From CAYGBM01 sp964348225 (GTDB taxonomy: Bacteria; Patescibacteriota; Minisyncoccia; Minisyncoccales; CG1-02-41-26), in NCBI GenBank assembly GCA_964348225.1, contig CAYGBM010000041.1, positions 1 to 30,060 of the forward strand: a DNA stretch of 30,060 bases, given 5' to 3'. The notes below the pieces were generated by a model. It ran no database searches. It was not told the origin of the DNA and saw only the letters and a program-made list of their open reading frames with translations. Shown one piece after another: positions 21,096 through 28,421 of the stretch (within the stretch, counting starts at the first letter, position 1; each line of letters opens with the position of its first letter). Made by a program: the position numbers and the translations under genes.

Positions 21096-22913
21096 TTACT
21101 CTACGGTTACGGATTTGGCAAGATTTCTGGGTTTGTCAACATCTATGCCTTTAAAGTCAGCTATGTAATAAGCTAACAACTGTAAGGGTATGACATTGAT
21201 TATTGGGGAAAGAATGTCAGCCGTTTTTGGCACTTCAATTATGCTTTCAGCCAATTTATTAATTTTTTCGTCCTGCTCATTAATTATTGCTAAAATCCTG
21301 CCTTTTCTGGCTTTAACCTCTTCCATATTACTTAATATTTTCTCATAAGTACAGTCTCTGCTGGCTATAAAAACCACGGGCATATTCTCATCAATCAAAG
21401 CTATGGGACCGTGCTTCATTTCAGCTGCAGGATATCCTTCAGCATGGATATAGGAGATTTCTTTTAATTTCAAAGCACCCTCCAAAGCTACTGGAAAATT
21501 CAATCCCCTGCCTAGATAAAGAAAGTTTGAGCTTTGTTGAAAGTCTCTGGCTATTTTTTTTATCTCATCAGCCCTTCCCAAGATAGATTTCACTTTTAAG
21601 GGTATGGTTTTTAGTTCTTTAAGAATTCCTTTTTGAGAGTGCATTCCTCGTTGCCTCCCTGCTCTATGGCGTAGAAACTCCAAATATAAAGCCAATAATA
21701 TCAAAGCTGCAATTTGGCACGTAAATGCCTTGGTTGAAGCAACGCCGATTTCAGGGCCTGCGTGCAAAAAAATGCCAGAGTCAACCTCTCTTGATATGGC
21801 GGAACCCACTACATTAACTACACCTAAAGTCTTAGCTCCTTTTGCTCCAGCTGCCCTCAAAGCTCCCAAAGTATCTGCTGTTTCCCCGGACTGGGAAATA
21901 ACAACAACCAAATCTTGCTCGTCAATCAAAGGGTTTCTATATCTAAATTCTGAAGCATAATCAACCTCTGTTGGAATTTGAGTGATTTTTTCTATAATGT
22001 ATTTCCCAATAAGCCCTGAATAATAGCTGGTGCCGCAAGCCAGCAATACAATTCGCTTTATTGCTTTTTGATCAATATCTACTGATAGTTTTATACCTTT
22101 TTCGCCTACCCTGCCCCGCAAGGTATTTTCAATGGCTTGGGGCTGCTCAAATATCTCTTTTAACATAAAATGCTTAAAACCTTTCTTTTCTATCTCTTCA
22201 ACACTCCATTTAATTTCTTGGATTTCTTTTTCAATCTTTTTACCGTGCAAATTCTTAACCAAAAAATTGTTTTTAGTAATTTTTGCTATCTCGTTTTCCT
22301 CCAGATAAACAACCTTCCTGGTGCAAGGCAGAATAGCTGAAGCATCAGAAGCAAGTAGCATCTCACCCTCCCCTACTCCTATAATCAAAGGAGAACCTCT
22401 TCTGGCAGCTATAATCACTGGCTCTGCTTTTTGCAAAACAGCCAAGCCAAAGCTACCCTCCAATAAGTTCAAAGCCTTTGAAACCGCTTTCTCTAAATCA
22501 CCAGCATAGAATTTCTCAATTAAGTGGGCTATTACTTCAGAATCAGTATCAGAGGTAAACCTGTGCCGTTCTTTTTTCAACAATCTCTTTAATGACTGAT
22601 AGTTCTCAACAATGCCGTTATGAACAATAGCTATCTCTTTTTTGCAGTCTAAATGAGGGTGGGCATTTCTTTGAGAAGGCTCCCCATGGGTTGCCCATCT
22701 AGTATGGGCTATACCAATACCTGCTTGAAGGCTTTTTAAAACCGATGTTTTTTCAAATTCGGAAACCCTGCTAGCTTTAAAATTCGCCAGCCTCCCCTTT
22801 TCTATAACACAAACTCCAACGCTGTCATAACCGCGGTATTCAAGCCGCTTTAAACCCTCAATCAAAAAAGGAACTGCCTTTTTATCGCCTATATATCCAA
22901 TTATACCGCACAT
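21096..22913 (-). CDS. glmS: Glutamine--fructose-6-phosphate aminotransferase (isomerising)
   Basis: GlmS makes glucosamine-6-phosphate from fructose-6-phosphate and glutamine, the entry step to UDP-GlcNAc. The 605-residue protein is of full length. The N-terminal class II glutaminase domain begins MCGIIGYIG with nucleophile C2 and contains RWATHGEPSQRNAHPH and HNGIVENY. Two SIS sugar isomerase domains follow (CGTSYYSGL, SQSGETADTLGAL; then GRGLNFPVALEGALKLKE). The C-terminus is KPRNLAKSVTVE, matching the family's conserved end. No glmS ribozyme is visible upstream. Its ATG overlaps the end of the flavoprotein gene by 13 bp. Confidence 0.97.
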   Translation of the reverse strand: MCGIIGYIGDKKAVPFLIEGLKRLEYRGYDSVGVCVIEKGRLANFKASRVSEFEKTSVLKSLQAGIGIAHTRWATHGEPSQRNAHPHLDCKKEIAIVHNGIVENYQSLKRLLKKERHRFTSDTDSEVIAHLIEKFYAGDLEKAVSKALNLLEGSFGLAVLQKAEPVIIAARRGSPLIIGVGEGEMLLASDASAILPCTRKVVYLEENEIAKITKNNFLVKNLHGKKIEKEIQEIKWSVEEIEKKGFKHFMLKEIFEQPQAIENTLRGRVGEKGIKLSVDIDQKAIKRIVLLACGTSYYSGLIGKYIIEKITQIPTEVDYASEFRYRNPLIDEQDLVVVISQSGETADTLGALRAAGAKGAKTLGVVNVVGSAISREVDSGIFLHAGPEIGVASTKAFTCQIAALILLALYLEFLRHRAGRQRGMHSQKGILKELKTIPLKVKSILGRADEIKKIARDFQQSSNFLYLGRGLNFPVALEGALKLKEISYIHAEGYPAAEMKHGPIALIDENMPVVFIASRDCTYEKILSNMEEVKARKGRILAIINEQDEKINKLAESIIEVPKTADILSPIINVIPLQLLAYYIADFKGIDVDKPRNLAKSVTVE

Positions 22914-23431
22914 AGTTTAGCAATAATGTTATTGATAGCCCGAACAGAAGAATGGCTCTCTTCAAGCTCTTGAGGTTCCAAAGCCCTGAAATAATAACAG
23001 CCCAAGTTAATAAGTCCCTGGCTTTCAGCAAAATAGTTTAAATAGTCCCCCACCCTTTTGGAGTGCTTTTTACTGCCCCCACCAACCACAACATTAATAA
23101 TCATTTTACCCTCTAAAACCTTTTTTTGATAAAAAGGGCTGGTTCGGTCAAGAAAATCCTTTAAAAGACCGGTGATGTTATCAAAATAATTGGGGGAGCC
23201 AATAATTAAGGTCTTCGCCGTCCTCATTTTATCCAGAATCTTAGCTACATCATCATTCATAAAGCATTTCCCGAACCGATGGCAACTTAAACAACCCGAA
23301 CAATGCCTTATTTCTTTGTTCCGTAAAAAAATAATCTCTTTGTCTCCTCCGAGAGATTGGAAAATTTTTTTTAAGATAAAGTCAGTATTGCCTTTTCTCG
23401 GGCTGCCCGAAATCAACAATATATTAGCCAT
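22901..23431 (-). CDS. Iron-sulfur flavoprotein (NADPH-dependent FMN reductase family)
   Basis: This flavodoxin-fold redox protein starts MANILLISGSPRKGNTDF, where SGSPRKGNT is the FMN phosphate-binding loop. A compact cysteine set C44, C47, C50 and C56 (CSGCLSCHRFGKC) matches the [4Fe-4S] ligand pattern of archaeal and anaerobic iron-sulfur flavoproteins. GSPNYFDNITGLLKDFLDR contacts the flavin in the family. I use the ATG at 23431 instead of an upstream TTG at 23443, giving 176 residues. The gene overlaps glmS by 13 bp. A terminator hairpin with eight T ends 11 nt before its start. The physiological substrate is unknown. Confidence 0.88.
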   Translation of the reverse strand: MANILLISGSPRKGNTDFILKKIFQSLGGDKEIIFLRNKEIRHCSGCLSCHRFGKCFMNDDVAKILDKMRTAKTLIIGSPNYFDNITGLLKDFLDRTSPFYQKKVLEGKMIINVVVGGGSKKHSKRVGDYLNYFAESQGLINLGCYYFRALEPQELEESHSSVRAINNIIAKLCAV

Positions 23432-23441
23432 AATTTCTATC

Positions 23442-23471
23442 AAAAAAAACTATCCTATATCACTAAGATAG
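23442..23471 (-). terminator. Strong intrinsic terminator just before the flavoprotein start
   Basis: On the minus strand CTATCTTA pairs with TAGGATAG (one G-T pair) around a 6-nt loop, followed by eight T. It ends the GHMP-kinase transcript. The flavoprotein ATG is only 11 nt further, so the downstream operon depends on read-through or on a promoter inside this hairpin (a weak TGATATAGG is present). Confidence 0.8.
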
Positions 23472-23514
23472 CCCTTGAAAGCAACAGCAACAATGGACAA
23501 AAAAAAGACAAAAA

Positions 23515-25317
23515 CTATTTTTTAACCAGCCAAATCTTAACGTTGCTTGGATTAAATTTCAAAAAGAAATCAACCACCCCTCCCCTCACTTTCAAGTCAA
23601 ACTTCTTTTTTGTTCTTTTCTGAACAATCTTTATCAAGGAAGAAGTAATTTTACCTTGAAGCTCATAGCGGTCCGAAGAATAAGAAGAGCTTGGAAGCTC
23701 TCTGTTCGAAACCTCTTTGCCAACATTCTGAAACAATATCTTTAAGATGTTTATGGCTGTTTTTTTAGAATGCAATTCCCGAGAAGTAAGCATTTTTCCT
23801 CTAACATAAATCTTGTTTTCTTTTTCATCTAAAAGAAGGTCAATTTTATTTTTTTGTTTATTAAATTCTTCAGGGCTCAAAACAAGATTAACCTGTTTTT
23901 TATTGCTAACATCTAAAATTCTAACCGTGTTTTTAGAAACAAAATCAGAAAAAATTTTCTTATCTAAATACTGCTCTATCTTAACCCCCTCCTCTTCAAT
24001 ACCATCCAGCCAGGAAGCATAACCTAACTGCAGCTTAACTCCAAGCTCTTTCTCTAAATAAGGCAATGCCTTGTTGATAACTTCCCTTACTCTACTGTGG
24101 GGAAAAACAAAAAGAATAACATCTTTTTTTGTTGTTGAAACAGATTTTAACCCAGCCCCAAGTTCATCTATTTTCCTGGCTTGATGATGGACAATAGAAC
24201 TGATAGAATCAACTGTTTTTGGCAAAAGCCCCAGAATCAGAAACAGAGCCTGGTGTTTATCAATAGCTCTTAAAAATATTCTTAAGGTATCTTCTCTGGC
24301 TCCTTTTTTGAAAACATCGCCCATTTTCATTAAAACCTGGCAGCTTAAAAAACCCATTACCTCTAAATTGCTTTGCCAGATGCCATCTTCCTGAGTCTCC
24401 TCTTTTTTGAATTTTCCCCCATTAAACTTCTCGTCAAAAAAGCGGCTTGCTCCTATCATATCGTCCCGAAGCTGGTAAGTAGGATAGGGCGCAGTACCTC
24501 TTGGCTCCCCAATATATATTAAGCCAAAATCAACAGGAAACGAGGTATTTTGAGACAGCTTAAAAAGCTCGTCCATTCTTCCAGCAACAAACCCAACTTT
24601 TTCAATTAAGGCATAATTATCACCAATATTAAGGGGCAATTTTAAACTCTTTTTAGGTTTTAAAATATAAAAAACAGGCAGTTTTGAGCTTAACAGGCTT
24701 GTTAAAACAGTAGCCCCGCTTGTTTCGCTTCCCCTGTAAGCTGCCATCATTTTCCAAGCCAAACGAAAAACAGAATTAAATTGCAAGTCTTTATTTTTAA
24801 CCAATTCAATTGTTTTTGCGTTTTTCCATTTCTCAATGTTCTCAGGGCTTACCCCCTCAGTAAGCAAGCTCAAAGCTAAAGCCAGGGCAGAACATAAAGC
24901 GCCTGAAGAGCCGCTTCCCCCAAAAGGAATTTCAGAAAGCAAGTGAATTTTTATTTTTTGCTCTATCTTGTTATTTTTCAAAAATTCGTTCACAAACTCC
25001 AGTAATCGCATTTGAGCAAGATGGTCATATTGGTCTTTTTTAAATTTTTTTTCACTAAGCGAATAAGACTTTGCTGTATCATCAATAATAACCCCTTCAT
25101 CTCCGGAATCCCCTGCTAAAAACTCAATTCCAACATACAAACGAAAAGGCATTTTCTGCAAAACCATCACCCCTCCAAAATAACCAACATATTCCCCAGC
25201 CCAAGTAAAAAAATGGGGAGAGGAAACCACTAGCTGGCATTTTGAAAAAAACTCCCCATAAACTCTCGGGAACCTTGCCTTTAAAACCTTGCTGTTTAAA
25301 GAATCCCTTAACTTCAT
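23515..25317 (-). CDS. GHMP-family small-molecule kinase fused to a winged-helix domain
   Basis: GHMP kinases phosphorylate sugars or mevalonate-type alcohols. Residues 1 to about 410 show the family plan: an N-terminal substrate segment (VSSPHFFTWAGEYVGYFGG, about 31-49), the glycine-rich ATP loop EIPFGGSGSSGALCSALA (about 129-146) and a C-terminal segment (GAGLKSVSTTKKDVILFVF). The remaining part is not usual for the family. Residues about 500-590 (KMLTSRELHSKKTAINILKI, VGKEVSNRELP, then helices and VRGGVVDFFLKF) resemble a winged-helix DNA-binding domain of the OmpR C-terminal type. The total length, 600 residues, is nearly twice that of a typical GHMP kinase. The substrate is not evident. 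It has its own terminator and is transcribed away from RNA element copy 2. Confidence 0.75.
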   Translation of the reverse strand: MKLRDSLNSKVLKARFPRVYGEFFSKCQLVVSSPHFFTWAGEYVGYFGGVMVLQKMPFRLYVGIEFLAGDSGDEGVIIDDTAKSYSLSEKKFKKDQYDHLAQMRLLEFVNEFLKNNKIEQKIKIHLLSEIPFGGSGSSGALCSALALALSLLTEGVSPENIEKWKNAKTIELVKNKDLQFNSVFRLAWKMMAAYRGSETSGATVLTSLLSSKLPVFYILKPKKSLKLPLNIGDNYALIEKVGFVAGRMDELFKLSQNTSFPVDFGLIYIGEPRGTAPYPTYQLRDDMIGASRFFDEKFNGGKFKKEETQEDGIWQSNLEVMGFLSCQVLMKMGDVFKKGAREDTLRIFLRAIDKHQALFLILGLLPKTVDSISSIVHHQARKIDELGAGLKSVSTTKKDVILFVFPHSRVREVINKALPYLEKELGVKLQLGYASWLDGIEEEGVKIEQYLDKKIFSDFVSKNTVRILDVSNKKQVNLVLSPEEFNKQKNKIDLLLDEKENKIYVRGKMLTSRELHSKKTAINILKILFQNVGKEVSNRELPSSSYSSDRYELQGKITSSLIKIVQKRTKKKFDLKVRGGVVDFFLKFNPSNVKIWLVKK

Positions 25318-25362
25318 ACTCTTATCTTATCCCACAAACCAAAAAAATCAAGAAAAAAACCC

Positions 25363-25391
25363 TTGACAGGATTGTTTGAATGAAGTAAGAT
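25363..25391 (+). promoter_or_regulatory. Promoter of the second RNA element and abrB-like gene
   Basis: A perfect TTGACA (25363-25368), a 17-bp spacer and TAAGAT (25386-25391) predict a start near 25398. The RNA element then begins about 20 nt into the transcript, so it lies entirely in the 5' leader of the abrB-like gene. Confidence 0.65.
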
Positions 25392-25411
25392 AAGTATGTA
25401 ATATCTTACTT
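25383..25411. promoter_or_regulatory. Operator-like dyad over the -10 box and transcript start
   Basis: AAGTAAGATA (25383-25392) and TATCTTACTT (25402-25411) form a perfect 10-bp inverted repeat with a 9-bp spacer. It covers the -10 box and the predicted start point. A likely binder is the AbrB-like protein encoded just downstream, since antitoxin-type AbrB proteins often repress their own promoter. Confidence 0.6.
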
Positions 25412-25418
25412 AATATTT

Positions 25419-25620
25419 TGTATCGGAATTTCAATAACAATTGAAATTCCGATACATCAGAAGGGGGTCGGGGAAGAAGAATTCTTCCCCGTGTAGGAAA
25501 ACAGTCGCTCAGACAGGGTTCCCAATTGAATTTATAAAATAAATTCAATTGGGAGAGCGACGTTAGAAACCGAGGGTTTCTAAAAACATAGCTCGCGAGC
25601 AATAGCGAGTGACTATGTTT
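25419..25620 (+). ncRNA. Multi-hairpin RNA element, copy 2 (before the abrB-like gene)
   Basis: This copy has the same order as copy 1. P1 is 17 bp (25419-25435 with 25440-25456), longer than copy 1 by symmetric insertions. A 12-nt spacer follows, the same length as in copy 1. P2 is a perfect 10-bp stem with a GAA loop (25469-25478 with 25482-25491). The linker is TGTAGGAAAACAG. P3 is greatly enlarged: a 6-bp base (25505-25510 with 25555-25560) and a 15-bp stem (25521-25535 with 25539-25553). P4 (25563-25583) is identical to copy 1. P5 is AAACATAG with CTATGTTT (25584-25620). The element ends 4 nt before the next ATG. Its variable stems change on both sides, keeping pairing. Confidence 0.8.
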
Positions 25621-25624
25621 GTCT

Positions 25625-25849
25625 ATGCAAAAAACAAAAAAAGGTATTTGTAAAAAAAGGAGAAAATTTTTTGGTCAGATTACCGTAACCGATAAAGGCC
25701 AGGTTGCCATTCCTATTGAGCTTCGCAAAGAGCTTGATATAAAAAAAGGAGATAAATTGGTTGTGATAAAAAGAGACGACCAAAAAGGTTTAAACTTGCT
25801 AAAGGTCGCAGCAATTGATGATTTTATCAATAAATTATCAAAAGATTAA
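25625..25849 (+). CDS. AbrB/SpoVT/MazE-like DNA-binding protein
   Basis: This swapped-hairpin AbrB-type protein of 74 residues carries VTDKGQVAIPIELRKEL at about 21-37, the family hallmark, followed by DIKKGDKLVVIKRD. Such proteins act as transition-state regulators or as antitoxins. The N-terminal 15 residues are strongly basic (KTKKGICKKRRK). I start at ATG 25625 instead of the TTG at 25619, which lies inside the last hairpin of the RNA element. No toxin gene follows; the next gene encodes a four-cysteine protein. The dyad at 25383-25411 may be its own operator. Confidence 0.85.
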   Translation: MQKTKKGICKKRRKFFGQITVTDKGQVAIPIELRKELDIKKGDKLVVIKRDDQKGLNLLKVAAIDDFINKLSKD

Positions 25850-25865
25850 TAAAAACCTTAAACAT

Positions 25866-26054
25866 ATGGCGGATGAAGTAAACTATATACCCAACTGGGA
25901 AGACGAAGCCACCCAGTGCAAAAACTGCAAAAACTTCCAATCAAAACAAGGAAAAAACGCCTGCGTGCCACCAGATAAAACATTTGAACAGGCGCTTGAA
26001 GCCTACGGCGAAGTCTCCCCCAACGGCCACTGCAACTTCTTCCAAAAAAAGTAA
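25866..26054 (+). CDS. Small four-cysteine protein, HiPIP-like spacing
   Basis: This 62-residue protein has cysteines C18, C21, C33 and C56 (QCKNCKNF ... ACVPP ... GEVSPNGHCNFF). The pattern C-x2-C, a middle Cys, and a final Gly-x-Cys-x-aromatic after a G-x-V segment resembles high-potential iron-sulfur proteins, which use four such cysteines for a [4Fe-4S] cluster. It lacks a signal peptide, whereas most HiPIPs are exported, so a zinc-binding protein is an alternative. I start at ATG 25866; an earlier in-frame ATG at 25815 would overlap the abrB-like gene. It is 16 bp after that gene and likely cotranscribed. Confidence 0.65.
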   Translation: MADEVNYIPNWEDEATQCKNCKNFQSKQGKNACVPPDKTFEQALEAYGEVSPNGHCNFFQKK

Positions 26055-26109
26055 GCCTCTGTTTCAATCAATATTCCTTTTACCTAATTTTTTTATTTTT
26101 TCAAGAAGA

Positions 26110-27042
26110 TTACGTTAGGCTATCCAGTTGCTCTTCATATTTCTTGACTATTCTTTCTTTTAATTCTGGCTCATTTTCTAATCTGTTGGCAAAATTATAT
26201 TTCTCCAAGAATTCTCTTTCCTCATCTGAAACCCTGTCAGGAACATAGATTTCTTTATAGAAAATTTCAAACATCTTTGCTAAATCTCCTTTCAGTTCCT
26301 CGGGCGGCCTGTCTTCCAAATCATTATAGTCTATATAGAAGACATCTTTTTCCATTTCCTTACGTTTACTGCGAGAAAATACCTTAGCTATACTTACTGC
26401 ATGCTCAATGCCAAAAGCAACAATAAACCTTCTTTTCTTCCTCTCAGGCCAATCATCTTCAAGGGCACTGTATAGTTCTGCAGCAGTACCAGTTGAACCT
26501 TTCATAGCAATAACTATATCCACCTCCTTAGAGAGCGCTTTAAGCCTAGATTCCTTATCTGGTTGCCGACGTTTCAAAGCCCATTCAGTTGGTACTGCCT
26601 CTGGAAGTATACCCTCCTCAAAAATAAGAGCCCAGACCTTTGGCAACACTCCTGTTTTAGACTCTTTTGCTTCTCGTTTTTTTTTGCGTCTCTCAAAAAA
26701 ATGTTTTGAAGACTCATCCATAACCCCAGTGTATCCCCCAGTATACAAAGAAATGCCAGCCTCTGCTAATGCTTCCGCTGTAAGACCAATTGTCTTTTTC
26801 TCTACCTCGGAAAATTCAGAAATGTCCCTACTACCAATCATTGAGCTTTTAATTTCTCGTTTTAAAAAATCTGGATGTCGTTTCATTAATTCAACCAAGT
26901 TCTCTCTCAATTCACGTCTCTTTTCATGATTTTCAGCTCCTTTTATCTGTCTCTTTAAAGCATCTATCTGTTTCTCGAGAGCCGCCTCTTTCTCTACTTC
27001 ACGTTCTGGACTAAAAGATGCTTCTATATTTCTTCTAATCAT
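26110..27042 (-). CDS. LOG-family (SLOG) Rossmann protein with N-terminal coiled coil
   Basis: LOG-like proteins bind or cleave nucleotides; some release cytokinin-type bases and others act as nucleotide sensors. Residues about 10-60 are a charged predicted coiled coil. The Rossmann core starts with MIGSRDISEF (about 68-77), then YTGGYTGVMDESSKH (about 100-114) and the phosphate loop MKGSTGTAAELYSAL (about 180-194), close to the PGGxGTxxE motif but with the first Pro-Gly changed. The C-terminal 60 residues are charged helices. The 310-residue length exceeds a simple LOG protein (about 180-200). It has an extended -10 promoter just upstream. Substrate and role are unknown. Confidence 0.75.
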   Translation of the reverse strand: MIRRNIEASFSPEREVEKEAALEKQIDALKRQIKGAENHEKRRELRENLVELMKRHPDFLKREIKSSMIGSRDISEFSEVEKKTIGLTAEALAEAGISLYTGGYTGVMDESSKHFFERRKKKREAKESKTGVLPKVWALIFEEGILPEAVPTEWALKRRQPDKESRLKALSKEVDIVIAMKGSTGTAAELYSALEDDWPERKKRRFIVAFGIEHAVSIAKVFSRSKRKEMEKDVFYIDYNDLEDRPPEELKGDLAKMFEIFYKEIYVPDRVSDEEREFLEKYNFANRLENEPELKERIVKKYEEQLDSLT

Positions 27043-27064
27043 ATATTTATTAAGTATTTTAGAT

Positions 27065-27073
27065 ATTATAACA
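27065..27073 (-). promoter_or_regulatory. Extended -10 promoter for the LOG-family gene
   Basis: On the minus strand TGTTATAAT is a perfect -10 with the extended TGn. There is no good -35. The predicted start is near 27058, giving a leader of about 15 nt. Confidence 0.5.
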
Positions 27074-27092
27074 GCAAAATTAATAAACCGAT

Positions 27093-27169
27093 AAGGCTCC
27101 TGGGTATCCGGCCCGGCATAAAAAAGATAATTATGGTTTAATTATGTATTTTCTGTTCGGAGCCTTTTT
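27093..27169 (+). other. Folded gap with terminator-like end
   Basis: AAGGCTCC (27093-27100) and GGAGCCTT (27159-27166) form a perfect 8-bp stem that ends in five T on the plus strand. Inside is ATAATTA with TAATTAT (27127-27145) and a small GC-rich hairpin (27102-27116). Read on the plus strand this looks like a short folded RNA with its own terminator, though no plus-strand gene precedes it. It may also terminate the phosphoribosyltransferase transcript on the minus strand. Confidence 0.35.
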
Positions 27170-27843
27170 CAATGCCTCAAGATATTGTTTGAACCAACAT
27201 AATAATCCAATGGGTTTTCAAGATTACCCTTAATGTGTCGATATAAATCACCAGGGAAATATCCCCATTTATTTAGCAACCTCCTCACTTCTCCTACATC
27301 AATAGCTGAATGAATTTGAATTTTTTCTTTTTCAAGACAAGTTCTTTTTTTCACAGTTGGGAAATCTTGAAGGACAAAAATATCATTGATTTTCAAGCCT
27401 TCCTGTCTGATAAACTTTATCATTTTGCACGCCGTATTGCCTGTATGAAGAAAGTTATCTACCAATACGGCTTTTGTTCCCTTTTTGAAGTGTCCCTCTA
27501 GGGCTTTTTGGATGCCATAAAGTTTTTTATCTTTGCGACAAAAACCGTGTGTTTTGGTAATATCAGCTAACAAAGCAGCATAAGCTATCCCAGCAGTCGC
27601 TGCTCCAATAATGGCTTTAATTTCTTTCTTTTTAACAACCTCTACAAAAGATTCAGTCGCGGCTCTCAAACACTCTGGGTCAGAAAAAGGATAATAATTC
27701 CAAGTTATAACCGCCAGTCTTCTCTTTTTTCCCTGCCTATCTTTAAAGAATACATCTGACTTAAAGTCAGGTCCAACTAAGAACGTTTGATTTTCAAAGA
27801 CTTTTTTAGCAAAGAGCCTTGTAATATCTCTGCTCTTTTTCAT
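27169..27843 (-). CDS. PyrE-like phosphoribosyltransferase
   Basis: This type I phosphoribosyltransferase transfers ribose phosphate from PRPP to a base. The PRPP-binding loop is AVLVDNFLHTGNTACKMI, and an upstream loop IIGAATAGIAYAALLAD is typical of orotate phosphoribosyltransferases. I prefer the ATG at 27843 (MKKSRDITRLFAKKVF), giving 224 residues, because a TTG at 27933 would place the promoter-like TGTTATAGT inside the coding region. The PRPP motif has Asn where VDD is usual, so activity on the standard substrate is uncertain. No other pyrimidine pathway gene except pyrG is in the window. Confidence 0.78.
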   Translation of the reverse strand: MKKSRDITRLFAKKVFENQTFLVGPDFKSDVFFKDRQGKKRRLAVITWNYYPFSDPECLRAATESFVEVVKKKEIKAIIGAATAGIAYAALLADITKTHGFCRKDKKLYGIQKALEGHFKKGTKAVLVDNFLHTGNTACKMIKFIRQEGLKINDIFVLQDFPTVKKRTCLEKEKIQIHSAIDVGEVRRLLNKWGYFPGDLYRHIKGNLENPLDYYVGSNNILRH

Positions 27844-27882
27844 AACAAGAATTGATCTTTTCTTTATATACCCCTTTACTGA

Positions 27883-27891
27883 ACTATAACA
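27883..27891 (-). promoter_or_regulatory. Extended -10 promoter for the phosphoribosyltransferase gene
   Basis: TGTTATAGT on the minus strand gives an extended -10 with five of six consensus bases. It lies 40 nt before the chosen ATG at 27843. No convincing -35 is seen. Confidence 0.4.
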
Positions 27892-27947
27892 TAAAAATAA
27901 AACAAAATCCCCTGGTTTTAGGGAAGAAGTCAAAAATGGCCTTAAAT

Positions 27948-28169
27948 TTAAGATTCAAATTCTTCTCGATTCTTGCCTGTTTGTTTGATTATGTAATTGA
28001 TTACAAATGCTGAAACCTCACGATGGTGAGGCATCCAAGTAGTTAATACTCTATCGCCTTGAACTTTTTTCTTAAAAGTAATGTGCTTCCCGGAACGAAC
28101 TTTTCTGAAACCGTTCTTTTCAAGAATCCTTACAATACTTCTTTGGCTTAGTGGTTTAAGTTTTGCCAT
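27948..28169 (-). CDS. hicA: HicA-like mRNA interferase toxin
   Basis: HicA toxins cleave mRNA independently of ribosomes and are held inactive by HicB. The 73-residue protein has the double-stranded RNA-binding-like fold pattern: a first helix (SQRSIVRILEKNGFRKV), the catalytic His in SGKHITFKK (H29), strand and loop with MPHH, and an end like INYIIKQTGKNREEF that matches HicA C-termini. Its start overlaps hicB by 14 bp, so translation is coupled and the antitoxin is made first. Confidence 0.87.
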   Translation of the reverse strand: MAKLKPLSQRSIVRILEKNGFRKVRSGKHITFKKKVQGDRVLTTWMPHHREVSAFVINYIIKQTGKNREEFES

Positions 28170-28413
28170 AAAGAAGCTCTTTTGAAACTGGCACTGTAAT
28201 ATAACTTAAAGAGGTAAAGGCAACCTCTTTAAGTCTTTTCTTTGGAGTATCGGGATCTCTAAGATATTCTTGAATTAAATCCTTCATATTTTCCTTCACC
28301 TCTTTTTCTGTTCTACCTTGAGTGGCAATACTCAAAACCGGGCATTCAGCAACAAACCATTTACCCTCTACAGTAATAAAAACTGGAAATGGAAATTGAA
28401 TAGATTTTTTCAT
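28156..28413 (-). CDS. hicB: HicB-like antitoxin
   Basis: HicB neutralises HicA and usually represses the operon. The 85-residue protein has the partial RNase H-like fold with FPVFITVEGKWFVAECPVL and TQGRTEKEVKENMKDLIQEY, the standard HicB signature. It is short and shows no clear C-terminal helix-turn-helix or ribbon-helix-helix, so it may not bind DNA on its own. It precedes the toxin in the operon, the reverse of the classical hicAB order. The promoter lies almost directly on its start, which predicts a leaderless or nearly leaderless message. Confidence 0.87.
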   Translation of the reverse strand: MKKSIQFPFPVFITVEGKWFVAECPVLSIATQGRTEKEVKENMKDLIQEYLRDPDTPKKRLKEVAFTSLSYITVPVSKELLYGKT

Positions 28414-28421
28414 ACATTTTT

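Noticed and set aside
22914..22960. glmS ribozyme upstream of glmS
   Set aside because: The region is coding for the flavoprotein gene, which overlaps glmS, and the ribozyme core sequence is not present.
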